A DNA stretch of 64,000 nt from CBDCFV01 sp965216425. GTDB lineage: Bacteria > Chloroflexota > Dehalococcoidia > Lucifugimonadales > UBA3495. The stretch spans positions 868,001 through 932,000 of the forward strand of contig CBDCFV010000006.1 of NCBI GenBank assembly GCA_965216425.1, given 5' to 3'. Numbering within the stretch: the stretch's first letter is position 1; the number at the start of each line of letters is the position of its first letter. A program made the position numbers and the translations under genes. Below the pieces are notes generated by a model. That model was not told the origin of the DNA and did no database searches. It saw only the letters and a list, made by a program, of their open reading frames with translations. Positions 51,130 through 59,110 of this stretch are shown here, one piece after another.

Positions 51130-52292
51130 GTTCCGAACTCGCCTCGGCAGAGTGTCAGGCAGGTGATGTCATCGGACTGGGGCGCGTCGCCTACAAAGGC
51201 ATCCACTGCGTGGAAGATCGCTTGGTTGGCTTCCTCAGAGTTCGTCGGCGTGGAGGACCCAAATATTTTGAGCAAACGTTCGTTCCCGAACTCTTCGTCA
51301 TCGCCGTTCATGGCCTCGGAAACTCCGTCAGTGTAAAGTACGACGGTATCGCCGGGCGAAAGGGTGACTGTAGCTTCCTGGTATTCCATGTCAGGGACTA
51401 GACCGAGAGCCACACCGTCGGTGAGGGGAAGCAGGTCCGCGTGTCCATCAGCGTGAACGACCAGAGGAGAGTTGTGTCCTCCGTTGGCGTAGGTCAGCTT
51501 CCCATTGGACGGGTCATACACCGCGTACAGGACTGTGACGAACATCGATGCCTCGTTGTCCTCGTTAAGCAGGTCGTTCACCTCGCGTAACACGTCACCG
51601 GGATTGAGGGTGCCTATGGCCGCGCCCTTCAACAGGGTCCGGGTGGACATCATGAAGAGTGCAGCGGGCACCCCTTTGTCGGAAACATCCGCGATTGCCA
51701 AGCCGATGCGCCCATTGTCCAAGCGCATAATGTCGTAGAAGTCTCCCCCAACACTCCGGGCCGGCTTCATGTTTCCGAAAACCTGAAAGGTTGGCCCTTT
51801 GGGAAACTGAGTGGGGAGGATGGACTGCTGCATGTTGCTCGCTACTTCGAGTTCGTTCTGCAACGCCACCAACTTGTCCCTGGACGACAGCGCCTCGCGC
51901 CACTCCGCTATGTGACCTAAGGTCCGTTCGATGGTGATCTCAAGGTCCTCGAAGTCAATGGGTTTGGTGACGAAGTCAAACGCCCCGCGGTTCATCGCGG
52001 TGCGAATATTCTTCATATCTCCATAAGCCGAAATGATTACCGCACGCAATTCGGGGTCCACTTTGGGTATCTGTTCAAGCAGCGTAAGGCCGTCCATCTG
52101 CGGCATGTTGATATCTGAGAGCACCATGTCAATTCCATTGTCTGCCCGCAGGCACGCCAATGCCTCTATGCCATTCTGTGCGAAGACGAACGTATAAAGA
52201 CCGGACCGGATTTTGCGTCTCATGCGTTGTAGCACAAGGGGCTCCACGTCCGGTTCATCGTCGACTACGAGGATCTTGTACGGCCTATTCAT
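51126..52292 (-). CDS. Response regulator with PP2C (SpoIIE/RsbU) phosphatase output
   Basis: About 388 residues. The receiver (1-120) has VVDDEPD, phosphoacceptor Asp60 in MVLSDINMPQMDG and FVTKPIDFEDLE. A coiled linker (EWREALSSRDKLVALQNELEVASNMQQSILP) leads to the SpoIIE phosphatase: GGDFYDIMRLDNGRIGLAIADVSDKGVPAALFM (metal-binding Asp and Gly), YANGGHNSP and VVLYTDGVSEAMN. Phosphorylation of the receiver would control dephosphorylation of the STAS protein. Three clustered Met codons (52313, 52298, 52292) could start it; 52292 has AAGG at suitable distance. Confidence 0.93.
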   Translation of the reverse strand: MNRPYKILVVDDEPDVEPLVLQRMRRKIRSGLYTFVFAQNGIEALACLRADNGIDMVLSDINMPQMDGLTLLEQIPKVDPELRAVIISAYGDMKNIRTAMNRGAFDFVTKPIDFEDLEITIERTLGHIAEWREALSSRDKLVALQNELEVASNMQQSILPTQFPKGPTFQVFGNMKPARSVGGDFYDIMRLDNGRIGLAIADVSDKGVPAALFMMSTRTLLKGAAIGTLNPGDVLREVNDLLNEDNEASMFVTVLYAVYDPSNGKLTYANGGHNSPLVVHADGHADLLPLTDGVALGLVPDMEYQEATVTLSPGDTVVLYTDGVSEAMNGDDEEFGNERLLKIFGSSTPTNSEEANQAIFHAVDAFVGDAPQSDDITCLTLCRGEFGT

Positions 52293-52504
52293 CGTCATGC
52301 CTTGGTGACCCATTCCATTTGTTGATTATATAGTCCAAACTCTTTGTCGCACCCAGCTTGGCCGACAGACATACCAACGTGTTCTTCAACCTGCTGCATC
52401 AACATCCACCTTGGCCTTGCCCAATAATCCCGCCCCCCTGCGGAAGGCCTCTGACAAGAGAGCGTAACCAAGGAGGGGGTACGGCGATCCGGAGCATATC
52501 CCGG

Positions 52505-52906
52505 TTATTTGCTGAAATCGGACAGCGCGTCTGCCTGAGCAGCGTAAGTCGGTATAATCTTGTCGAAGCCGCTGATCTGGAACACCTCGCTAATGGGGCC
52601 CGGAAGCGAGCATACTCCAAATTTCGCTGACTTGCCCTGCAGCCGTTTGGCCACCAGCAATATAACCCTGAGACCTGCGCTACTGATGTAGGACAGATCC
52701 TCCAAGTCCAGGACCATGCCGCTGTCATTGCCGTCCAGGATGTTTTCCAAGGCGCCCTGGAGTTGGCTGGCGTTGCTGCCGTCGACCCGGCCTGCAGTCT
52801 TAATGACCACAGCTCCGCCTATCTGTTCACCATGTATGGTCAAATCCTTGATATCGGCCACTGTCCAAGTAGTGGGCTCTTCGCCTTCCCTGTTGTTAGC
52901 TACCAT
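52505..52906 (-). CDS. STAS-domain anti-sigma factor antagonist
   Basis: A 133-residue STAS protein of the SpoIIAA/RsbV type. The motif VLDLEDLSYISSAGLRVILLVAKRL contains the predicted phosphorylation site, Ser76 by alignment with SpoIIAA. GGVVIKTAGRVDGSNA-like residues form the N-terminal strand. The ATG at 52906 follows GGAG by about 9 nt; upstream in-frame codons lack similarity. It is separated from the receiver-phosphatase gene by about 210 nt, which may hold a second promoter. Confidence 0.9.
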   Translation of the reverse strand: MVANNREGEEPTTWTVADIKDLTIHGEQIGGAVVIKTAGRVDGSNASQLQGALENILDGNDSGMVLDLEDLSYISSAGLRVILLVAKRLQGKSAKFGVCSLPGPISEVFQISGFDKIIPTYAAQADALSDFSK

Positions 52907-53580
52907 TAGGACCTGCTCCTTTACGATGGCTCTCCTGTATTCTACTTGCCTGCAATCGGCGCGCCCCGCACCCCATAGCATAAGCAAGTATGATCGGCCT
53001 TCACGTTCTCTTCAGCGCTTAAGGCCGAATTCAGTGATATTACTGGCATGAAAAGTCGTGACAATCCCCTGAAGCAATCTTCGGCGATTGTTCTCACCAG
53101 ATGAAATTATAGCATCCAAGGCGCGGCTACTCTATAGCTCTCAGGCGTGCGTTGTCTCTCAGATTTTTCGGGCCTCGACCAGAACTCTACATAACCTGTC
53201 GCATTTTTCACTGCCGAGACCGCGGGGCCAGAAGGGGTGCATTTTTCAGATTGCAGGACTTTTGCGGACATTCCCCAACATTCGACTTGAGTGGCGGGTC
53301 CGAATTTTTCGATAACACTTCTATTTCCTCTCATTTCATTTCATTTTGCCTCGTTTGGAGAAGTGTTGCATTTGTTTGCAGGCTGCGGGCGTTATGTCAA
53401 ACAAGTCTATGATAATGAAGAATTGCCGAGGTTGGGAAGGGGCAGTAATCACGAGAGTCCAGGATTTGATTTGCATGGGTGCACAGGATAAGAGACAGAC
53501 CCGCGACACTGCAGATTTAAGGTTGATTAAGGTATTCTTCCGGCTATTCACCTTATAAACTGACAGTCTGCGTTGGCTTG
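52907..53580. other. Gene-poor region with decayed copy 3 of the small-gene/leader repeat
   Basis: No convincing gene. Between about 53225 and 53455 are the same blocks as near 2.3 kb and 26.8 kb: a TTTTGCGGACATTCCCC leader (53260-53277) and, on its far side, GCGTTATGTC...GGGAAGGGGCAG (53390-53445). A minus-strand frame ending VAAPWML near 53107 could be the remnant of the small gene's C-terminus, but the match is weak. TATAATTTC on the minus strand near 53106-53115 follows it. Confidence 0.4.
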
Positions 53581-53609
53581 GTCATTTGGTATCATGTATA
53601 CCAAATGAC
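53581..53609. promoter_or_regulatory. 12-bp operator-like inverted repeat upstream of the grd-like genes
   Basis: GTCATTTGGTAT (53581-53592) and ATACCAAATGAC (53598-53609) form a perfect inverted repeat with a 5-nt centre. It lies about 190 nt upstream of the GrdE-like start. The TTGGTAT-N-ATACCAA core recalls operators of GntR- or LacI-type regulators. It is the only strong regulatory candidate for the selenoprotein cluster. Confidence 0.55.
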
Positions 53610-53800
53610 TGATTAGGGCAGGAAGGTCAGGCGGAGGAGCGGGCAAAGTGGGACGCTTGGAATGCCCGGCGAATGGCAACTGAAGTTACAGGATAAAGGT
53701 TTGACGAGCCGCCACTCTCAGCCAGAAACAGGGTGGCCCATCCTCTCTACAACGGCAATTACCTGTATCTTTAATTTCGAATACTTGGGGGAGTGGCCCG

Positions 53801-55093
53801 TTGAAACTGCGGCTGGAAAGTTACGAAGTTAACTCCATAACCTTGGGCGCCATAACGAGGCTGAAGAGCGGTGTTCTCAGCATTAATGCGGAGGAACTCT
53901 GTAACGCGGCGTTGTTCGACAAATCCATCAGAGACGTCCGGGTGGAGTTGGCCTCTCCGGGCGAGAGGACGCGGATCATCCACATTCTGGACGCTTTAGA
54001 ACCTCGAGATAAGGTTGAGAGTGACCGCGCAACCTTCCCGGGCTTTCTAGCCCCGGCCCGTACGGTTGGCGATGGGACTACGCGGCGGCTTAAAGGAATG
54101 GCCCTCTTGACGTCGGGCCAACTGCCCGAACGCACCGGCGGCATTCTGGAGTTCAACGAAGGCATCATCGATATGAGTGGGCCGGGGGTTGACTATTGCG
54201 CCTGCTCAAATACTCACAACGTAGTGCTACTGTTTACAGCCCAGCCCGGAGTTACCAATCAGGACTTCGAGACCGCAGTTCGATTGGGGTCCATCCAAGC
54301 CTCGCGGTACTTGGTCAATACCGCTCTCGAAGGTGTAGAGCCGAACGATACTGACGTATTCGAGCTTGGCCCCGTGAACCCCTCCCTACCCAAGGTGGCT
54401 TACGTCGACCAAGTACAGCAACAAGGTATATTGGTACAGACCTTCCTTTACGGACAATCGATGGAGTCCCTTGTGCCGACGCTGCTCCACCCCAACGAGT
54501 ACTTCGACGGAGCGGTGGTCAGCGGCAACTACCGCAGCATGATAAAGGCGCCGACGTGGCTGCGTCTCAACAACCCGGTTATACAAGAGTTATACGCCCG
54601 CCACGGCAAAGACCTGAACTTCACCGGCGTTATACTGTGCCGCGGCCACCACGACGACCACCAATTAAAGGAACGCAACGGCTACATGGTGGCCAACCTG
54701 GCGCGAATGTTGGGCGTTCAGGGAGTCGTTATGACACTGGAGGGGACCGGAAATACTTGGGTTGATTTCATGCAAGCCGTAAAAGCCTTGGAGCAGTCTG
54801 GTATTAGTACCGTACCCATCGTCCACGAATTGGGCGGGGCCGAGGGCAAGGACTGGCCCATTGTCGATTACGTTCCGGAAGCCGACGCCATCATAACCGG
54901 CGGCGGCGCGGACCGGCAGTTTACGCTTCCGGCAATGGAGCGTGTGATTGGAGGACAGTACCTGTTGTTCAGTTCCAACGAAGGATGGGGCCAACGGCAA
55001 CCCGCTGGAGAAAGCCTGACCGTCAGCGCCCACGAGATGTACGCCGGGTTCTGGATGATGCAAATCAACGGGATTACAGCCAGGGACTACTAA
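53801..55093 (+). CDS. GrdE-like component B subunit of the glycine/sarcosine/betaine reductase family
   Basis: A 430-residue protein matching GrdE/GrdG/GrdI along its length: MKLRLESYEVNSITLG, INAEELCNAALFDKSI, FPGFLAPARTVGDGTTRRLKG, NEGIIDMSGPG, LPKVAYVDQVQQQGI and NNPVIQELYARHGKDLNFTGVI. In canonical GrdE precursors autocleavage at Asn-Cys of an SGNC motif makes the catalytic pyruvoyl group. Here the corresponding stretch is FDGAVVSGNYRSM, with Tyr244 in place of Cys, so cleavage and pyruvoyl formation look impossible. The start is a TTG with GGGGGAG 7 nt upstream. It is followed after 49 nt by the GrdB-like gene. Confidence 0.88.
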   Translation: MKLRLESYEVNSITLGAITRLKSGVLSINAEELCNAALFDKSIRDVRVELASPGERTRIIHILDALEPRDKVESDRATFPGFLAPARTVGDGTTRRLKGMALLTSGQLPERTGGILEFNEGIIDMSGPGVDYCACSNTHNVVLLFTAQPGVTNQDFETAVRLGSIQASRYLVNTALEGVEPNDTDVFELGPVNPSLPKVAYVDQVQQQGILVQTFLYGQSMESLVPTLLHPNEYFDGAVVSGNYRSMIKAPTWLRLNNPVIQELYARHGKDLNFTGVILCRGHHDDHQLKERNGYMVANLARMLGVQGVVMTLEGTGNTWVDFMQAVKALEQSGISTVPIVHELGGAEGKDWPIVDYVPEADAIITGGGADRQFTLPAMERVIGGQYLLFSSNEGWGQRQPAGESLTVSAHEMYAGFWMMQINGITARDY

Positions 55094-55142
55094 CGCGACT
55101 CGTCACCGTATTTCACTTATTTGTTGCGCCGGGAGCTACGTT

Positions 55143-56471
55143 ATGGACAAGCCAATAAAGATCGTTCATTACCTGAATCAGTTTTTCGGGGGGATAGGAG
55201 GGGAGGAGAAGGCCGACGTTCCTCCTGAATACCGCTCCGCTCCGGTGGGCCCAGGCGTTGCCTTGGCTAAGCACCTTGGAGAGATGGGCACTATCGTTGG
55301 GACCATAGTTTGCGGCGACAACTACTTCATCGAACGCGAGCAAGACGCTCTGGTCCAACTAATGGAGATGGCGAACAACTCAGGGGCAGACGTACTGGTA
55401 GCTGGACCCGCGTTCAACTCCGGTCGTTACGGTACGGCCTGCGGCGCGTTGACCCAAGCGTGGCGCGGCGCCGGCAAGCCTGGAGTAACCGCGATGAACA
55501 TAAACAATCCGGGCGTGGAGCTTTACCGTAACGACGTGTACATCATCCCTACCGGCGATACCGTAACCTCCATGAATCAGGCCCTGGCCGACCTTGCCAA
55601 TTTCACGCTCAAGCTTGGCGACGGCCGTGAGATAGGCCCGGCTCACGAGGAGGGTTATTTCCCCACCGGGCTGCGCAAGAACCTGCGCGTGCCGCAGGGG
55701 GCGGCGGAAAGGGCCGTGGACATGCTGGTGTCAAAGCTGGCAGGCCGGCCATTCCAAAGCGAACTTCCAATTCCCGACTTTGCCAATGTTCCCCCTGCGC
55801 CTCCGGTGCACAACCTGTCAGGCGCAACGGTGGCGCTGGTGACCGAATCCGGGCTGGTCCCTTTTGGGAATCCCGACAAACTCGAAACATGGAACGCGTC
55901 CAAGTGGTTGAAGTACTCCATAGCCGGGTTGGACGCTCTAAGGCAAGGGAGCTACGAGGCTTGGCATGGCGGATGCGACACCACGGGCACAAATGACGAC
56001 CCCCACAGGGCAGTGCCTCTGGACGCGGCCCGCGCCTTGGAAACAGCGGGAACCATCGGACGCCTTTACGACCACTATTACGTGACTACGGGCAACATGG
56101 CCAACATCAAAGTGATGGAGCGAATCGGTAGGGAGATGGCCCAGGACATGAAGTCACATGGTGTCCAAGCGGTCATTCTCACTGCGACTTGAGGGACCGG
56201 GACGCGTAGCGGCGCTACGCTGGCGAAGGAACTGGACCGGGCGGGGGTACCCGTCGTATTGATTACCGCATTGATCAGCATCGCCGAGCGGGTCGGCGCA
56301 AACCGTATATTCAAAGCAGAGGGGAGGTTCCACCATCCACTAGGCAACCTGGACTTTACGCCGGAAGCGGAGGCGGCGTGGCGGACTGACTTTTTACGGT
56401 CAGCGGTACAAATGCTGACCCGACCGGTCAACGGCCCCACCGTGACCACCCTGGCCCAAGCCGGGGTATGA
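55143..56471 (+). CDS. GrdB-like selenoprotein (TGA at codon 350 read as selenocysteine)
   Basis: Read through the in-frame TGA at 56190-56192, the gene encodes 442 residues, the usual GrdB/GrdF/GrdH length. Before the TGA come VHYLNQFFGGIGGEEKADVPPE, VAGPAFNSGRYGTACG and HGVQAVILTAT. After it, in the same frame, come GTGTRSGATLAKELDRAG, ERVGANRIFKAEGRFHHPLGN and a stop at 56469-56471. Canonical GrdB has Sec exactly here (TSTUGTCTRCGAT). A stem-loop follows the TGA. Unlike canonical GrdB, the Cys at Sec+3 and Sec+6 are Gly and Ser. GrdB subunits carry out selenium-dependent reductive C-N bond cleavage on glycine, sarcosine or betaine; the substrate here is unknown. ATG start 49 nt after the GrdE-like gene. 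Confidence 0.9.
56190..56223 (+). promoter_or_regulatory. Candidate bacterial SECIS element with Sec codon
   Basis: Eleven nucleotides after the TGA a perfect 7-bp stem, GCGTAGC (56204-56210) and GCTACGC (56214-56220), closes on the loop GGC; CC/GG bases further out (56197-56198 with 56222-56223) may extend it. The distance from the UGA and a G-containing apical loop agree with bacterial SECIS elements recognised by SelB, though no sequence consensus exists to prove it. Confidence 0.6.
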
Positions 56472-56481
56472 CCGTCCCACT

Positions 56482-57516
56482 ATGGAACACGCGCAAACCA
56501 CCCGGTTGAAGCTCAGCGTACTGGACCAGAGTCCAGTGTACCCCGATGAAACTGCTGCCGACGCTTTTCAGCACACTATACAACTGGCCCAATGCGCCGA
56601 GCAGTGGGGGTATAACCGGTTTTGGGTCACCGAGCACCACGGCTCCACAGGGGTCATGGGTTCTTCTCCAGAAGTGCTTATATCTCACTTGCTGGCAAAA
56701 ACGGACCGCATTCGCGTTGGTTCCGGCGGAGTGATGCTCCAGCACTACAGTCCTTACAAGGTGGCGGAGAATTTCAATGTCCTCTCCTGCCTTGCGGGCG
56801 GAAGAGTTGACTTGGGAATTGGCGGCGGGCCAGGCGGGATGCCCAACTCGACCCGCGCGTTGCAGCAGGACACTGGGTACGACGGCAAGCCACTTCAAGG
56901 GAAGGTTCTGGAGTTGCAAAGCTTCCTCCAAAACCGGCTGGAGCAGGACCATCCACTATATGGACTGCAAGCAAGTCCCTTACCAACCCAACCGGCCGAC
57001 CTGTTTGTCTTGGGTACGACTCCGTCCAGCGCGGAAATGGCTGGGAGCCTTGGGTTGCCTTACGTCTTCGCGCTGTTTCTCAATAATGACGAGGGCGTAA
57101 TGACCGAGGCAATACAAACATACCGGGACAAGTTCGACCCGGTAAGCGGTAACGGCCCTCAATCCATGCTGGCGTTACCAGTTATGGTAGCTGAAACCGA
57201 TGAAGAAGCCCGAACGTTCGCCTCAGGCCTCAAGTTGGTGAGAGTTCACGTAGAAAGCGGGAGGATAGTAACCGTTTTCACCTTGGAAGCTGCGGAAGAG
57301 TTTCGCCGCCAGTCCGGGGAAAACTGTGTTTTCGAAGTACGGGACCTGGAGGTTATCCACGGCTCCAAAGAAACAGTGCGCCGCAAGCTGGCCGGCGTTC
57401 AGGCAAAATATCAAGTCGATGAAGTGTTCGTCGTCACTGGGATCCGTGACTTTAAAAAACGCCTCCATTCGTACAAGCTGCTCAGCGAAGCGCTGCCCCA
57501 AACCCTCACTTCCTGA
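56482..57516 (+). CDS. Luciferase-like monooxygenase (LLM flavin oxidoreductase)
   Basis: A 344-residue TIM-barrel flavoenzyme. LSVLDQSPVYPDETAADAFQHTIQLAQCAEQWGYNRFWVTEHHG and GVMLQHYSPYKVAENFNVLSCLAGGRVDLGIGGGPGG are the classical start of the YhbW/MsnO3-like LLM group. It should use reduced flavin (FMNH2 or F420) and O2. It starts 10 nt after the Sec-protein stop, so it is very likely in the same transcript and pathway as the grd-like genes. Confidence 0.93.
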   Translation: MEHAQTTRLKLSVLDQSPVYPDETAADAFQHTIQLAQCAEQWGYNRFWVTEHHGSTGVMGSSPEVLISHLLAKTDRIRVGSGGVMLQHYSPYKVAENFNVLSCLAGGRVDLGIGGGPGGMPNSTRALQQDTGYDGKPLQGKVLELQSFLQNRLEQDHPLYGLQASPLPTQPADLFVLGTTPSSAEMAGSLGLPYVFALFLNNDEGVMTEAIQTYRDKFDPVSGNGPQSMLALPVMVAETDEEARTFASGLKLVRVHVESGRIVTVFTLEAAEEFRRQSGENCVFEVRDLEVIHGSKETVRRKLAGVQAKYQVDEVFVVTGIRDFKKRLHSYKLLSEALPQTLTS

Positions 57517-57558
57517 CCCCGGACCCTGCCGGATGGCATATAAAAGTTGAGGCCAAGA

Positions 57559-58896
57559 ATGACGGAAGCCCGCATGATGCATCTGGGAGCGTTCTTTTCC
57601 GGGACGGGGAGCAATATGGCTTCCTGGCGGCACCCCAACGCCGTGCCCGACGGGCCCATCAACCTGGAATACTACATAAACCTGACGAAAAAGGCCGAAG
57701 AGGCGAAGTTGGACTTCGTCTTTTTTGGCGACGGCTTGTACATCAGTGAAAAGTCCCATCCCATCTTCCTGAACCGGTTCGAGCCGCTGACTTTGCTGGC
57801 GGTGTTGGCTGCCCACACCTCTCACATCGGCTTGGCAGCCACCCTATCCACTACTTACAGCGACCCGTTCACCGTTGCCAGGCAGTTTGCCTCGATAGAC
57901 CATATCAGCGGAGGCCGCGCCGGTTGGAACATTGTAACCTCTCCGTTAGAGGGGTCCGCTCTCAACTACAGTAAGCCGGAACACCCGGAACACGATCTGC
58001 GGTACCGGATGGCCCACGAGTTTGTTGAGGTCACCAAAGGCCTATGGGACTCGTGGGAGGACGACGCTTTCGTTTTCGACAAGGAAATCGGCGTCTTCTT
58101 TGACCCAACAAAAATGCACCGCTTGGACTACAAAGGCGAGTTCCTTTCGGTCCAAGGGCCATTGAATATAGCCAGATCCAAGCAGGGCAGGCCCATCCTT
58201 ATCCAAGCCGGCGCGTCGGAAGCCGGCAAGGAGTTCGCTTCCCGCCATGCCGACGCCATATTCGCCACCAACCGGTCGCTGGAGGACGGCAAGGATTTCT
58301 ACAAGGAGATTAAGGAACGGGCCGCCAAGCACGGCAGGAACCCGGACGAGGTCCTCATCCTTCCCGGTTGCGGGCCCATAGTCGGTGGAACGCCCCAGGA
58401 GGCCAACGATAAATATAACCAGATAGCCAACCTGGTCAGCATGACCGACGCCCTGAATTACTTGGGCCGTTACTTTAACGACATCGATTTCACCCGGTTC
58501 GAGATTGACAGCCCTTTTCCCGAACTGGGTGATTTCGCCCGCAATGGCTGGGAAAGCGCCACCGACAGGATTAAAGAGGCCGCACGAGAACAAAACCTCA
58601 CCCTGCGGCAGGTAGCGCTCCAGGAAACTACCCCCAAACCAGCCTACATCGGCACACCGGCCAACGTGGCGGACACCATGCAGCTATGGTTCGAGGAACG
58701 GGCCGCCGACGGCTTCATGGTGAGCAACTCAGTGCTGCCCGACGGGTTCACCGAGTTCGTCGATGGGGTTGTGCCGATACTGAAGGAGCGCGGGCTGTTC
58801 CGCACCGCGTATGAAGACGACACGTTCCACGGCAACCTGGGCTTACCGGTCCCGCCAAATCGTTACGCCGCTCAAAAAGCAACGAAGTCAGAGTAG
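57559..58896 (+). CDS. NtaA/SnaA/DszA-type flavin-dependent monooxygenase
   Basis: A 445-residue LLM enzyme of the subfamily that includes nitrilotriacetate, EDTA and dibenzothiophene-sulfone monooxygenases. Marks are EEAKLDFVFFGDGLY, LEPLTLLAVLAAHTSHIGLAAT-like residues, SIDHISGGRAGWNIVTSPLEGSALNY, YKGEFLSVQGPLNIARSKQGRPILIQAGAS and GTPANVADTMQLWFEERAADGFM. These enzymes oxidise C-N or C-S bonds with FMNH2 and O2. The ATG at 57559 is preferred to an upstream one at 57547. It follows the first LLM gene by 42 nt; no flavin reductase is adjacent. Confidence 0.92.
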   Translation: MTEARMMHLGAFFSGTGSNMASWRHPNAVPDGPINLEYYINLTKKAEEAKLDFVFFGDGLYISEKSHPIFLNRFEPLTLLAVLAAHTSHIGLAATLSTTYSDPFTVARQFASIDHISGGRAGWNIVTSPLEGSALNYSKPEHPEHDLRYRMAHEFVEVTKGLWDSWEDDAFVFDKEIGVFFDPTKMHRLDYKGEFLSVQGPLNIARSKQGRPILIQAGASEAGKEFASRHADAIFATNRSLEDGKDFYKEIKERAAKHGRNPDEVLILPGCGPIVGGTPQEANDKYNQIANLVSMTDALNYLGRYFNDIDFTRFEIDSPFPELGDFARNGWESATDRIKEAAREQNLTLRQVALQETTPKPAYIGTPANVADTMQLWFEERAADGFMVSNSVLPDGFTEFVDGVVPILKERGLFRTAYEDDTFHGNLGLPVPPNRYAAQKATKSE

Positions 58897-59110
58897 GACA
58901 ACGCCTTTATTTCTTGACTTTTTGAATCTATTGGCCGGAAGGGGACTCAAGGGGCGCGAGACTGCACGTCCCGACCAATGTACGCAAGACGGTGAGCCGT
59001 ATCCGGAGAGTAATGCACATCCGTGGGATTACTGCGGGGTAACAGGTGCCACCATACCGAGTCTCCCGGAAAGGCGGCCCTCGTCGACTTCCAGATGGGG
59101 TCAATCGCTA
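58897..59110. other. Gap between convergent genes
   Basis: About 210 nt between the monooxygenase gene and the convergent propeller gene. No terminator-like hairpin with T-run and no gene were seen. Confidence 0.4.

Noticed and set aside
55143..56192. A 349-residue GrdB-like protein ending at the TGA
   Set aside because: The conserved C-terminal third of the family follows in the same frame and the TGA is at the family's Sec position, so this is treated as an artefact of reading TGA as stop.
56259..56471. A separate 70-residue gene starting at a TTG
   Set aside because: It is the C-terminal end of the selenoprotein, in frame, with no ribosome-binding site of its own.
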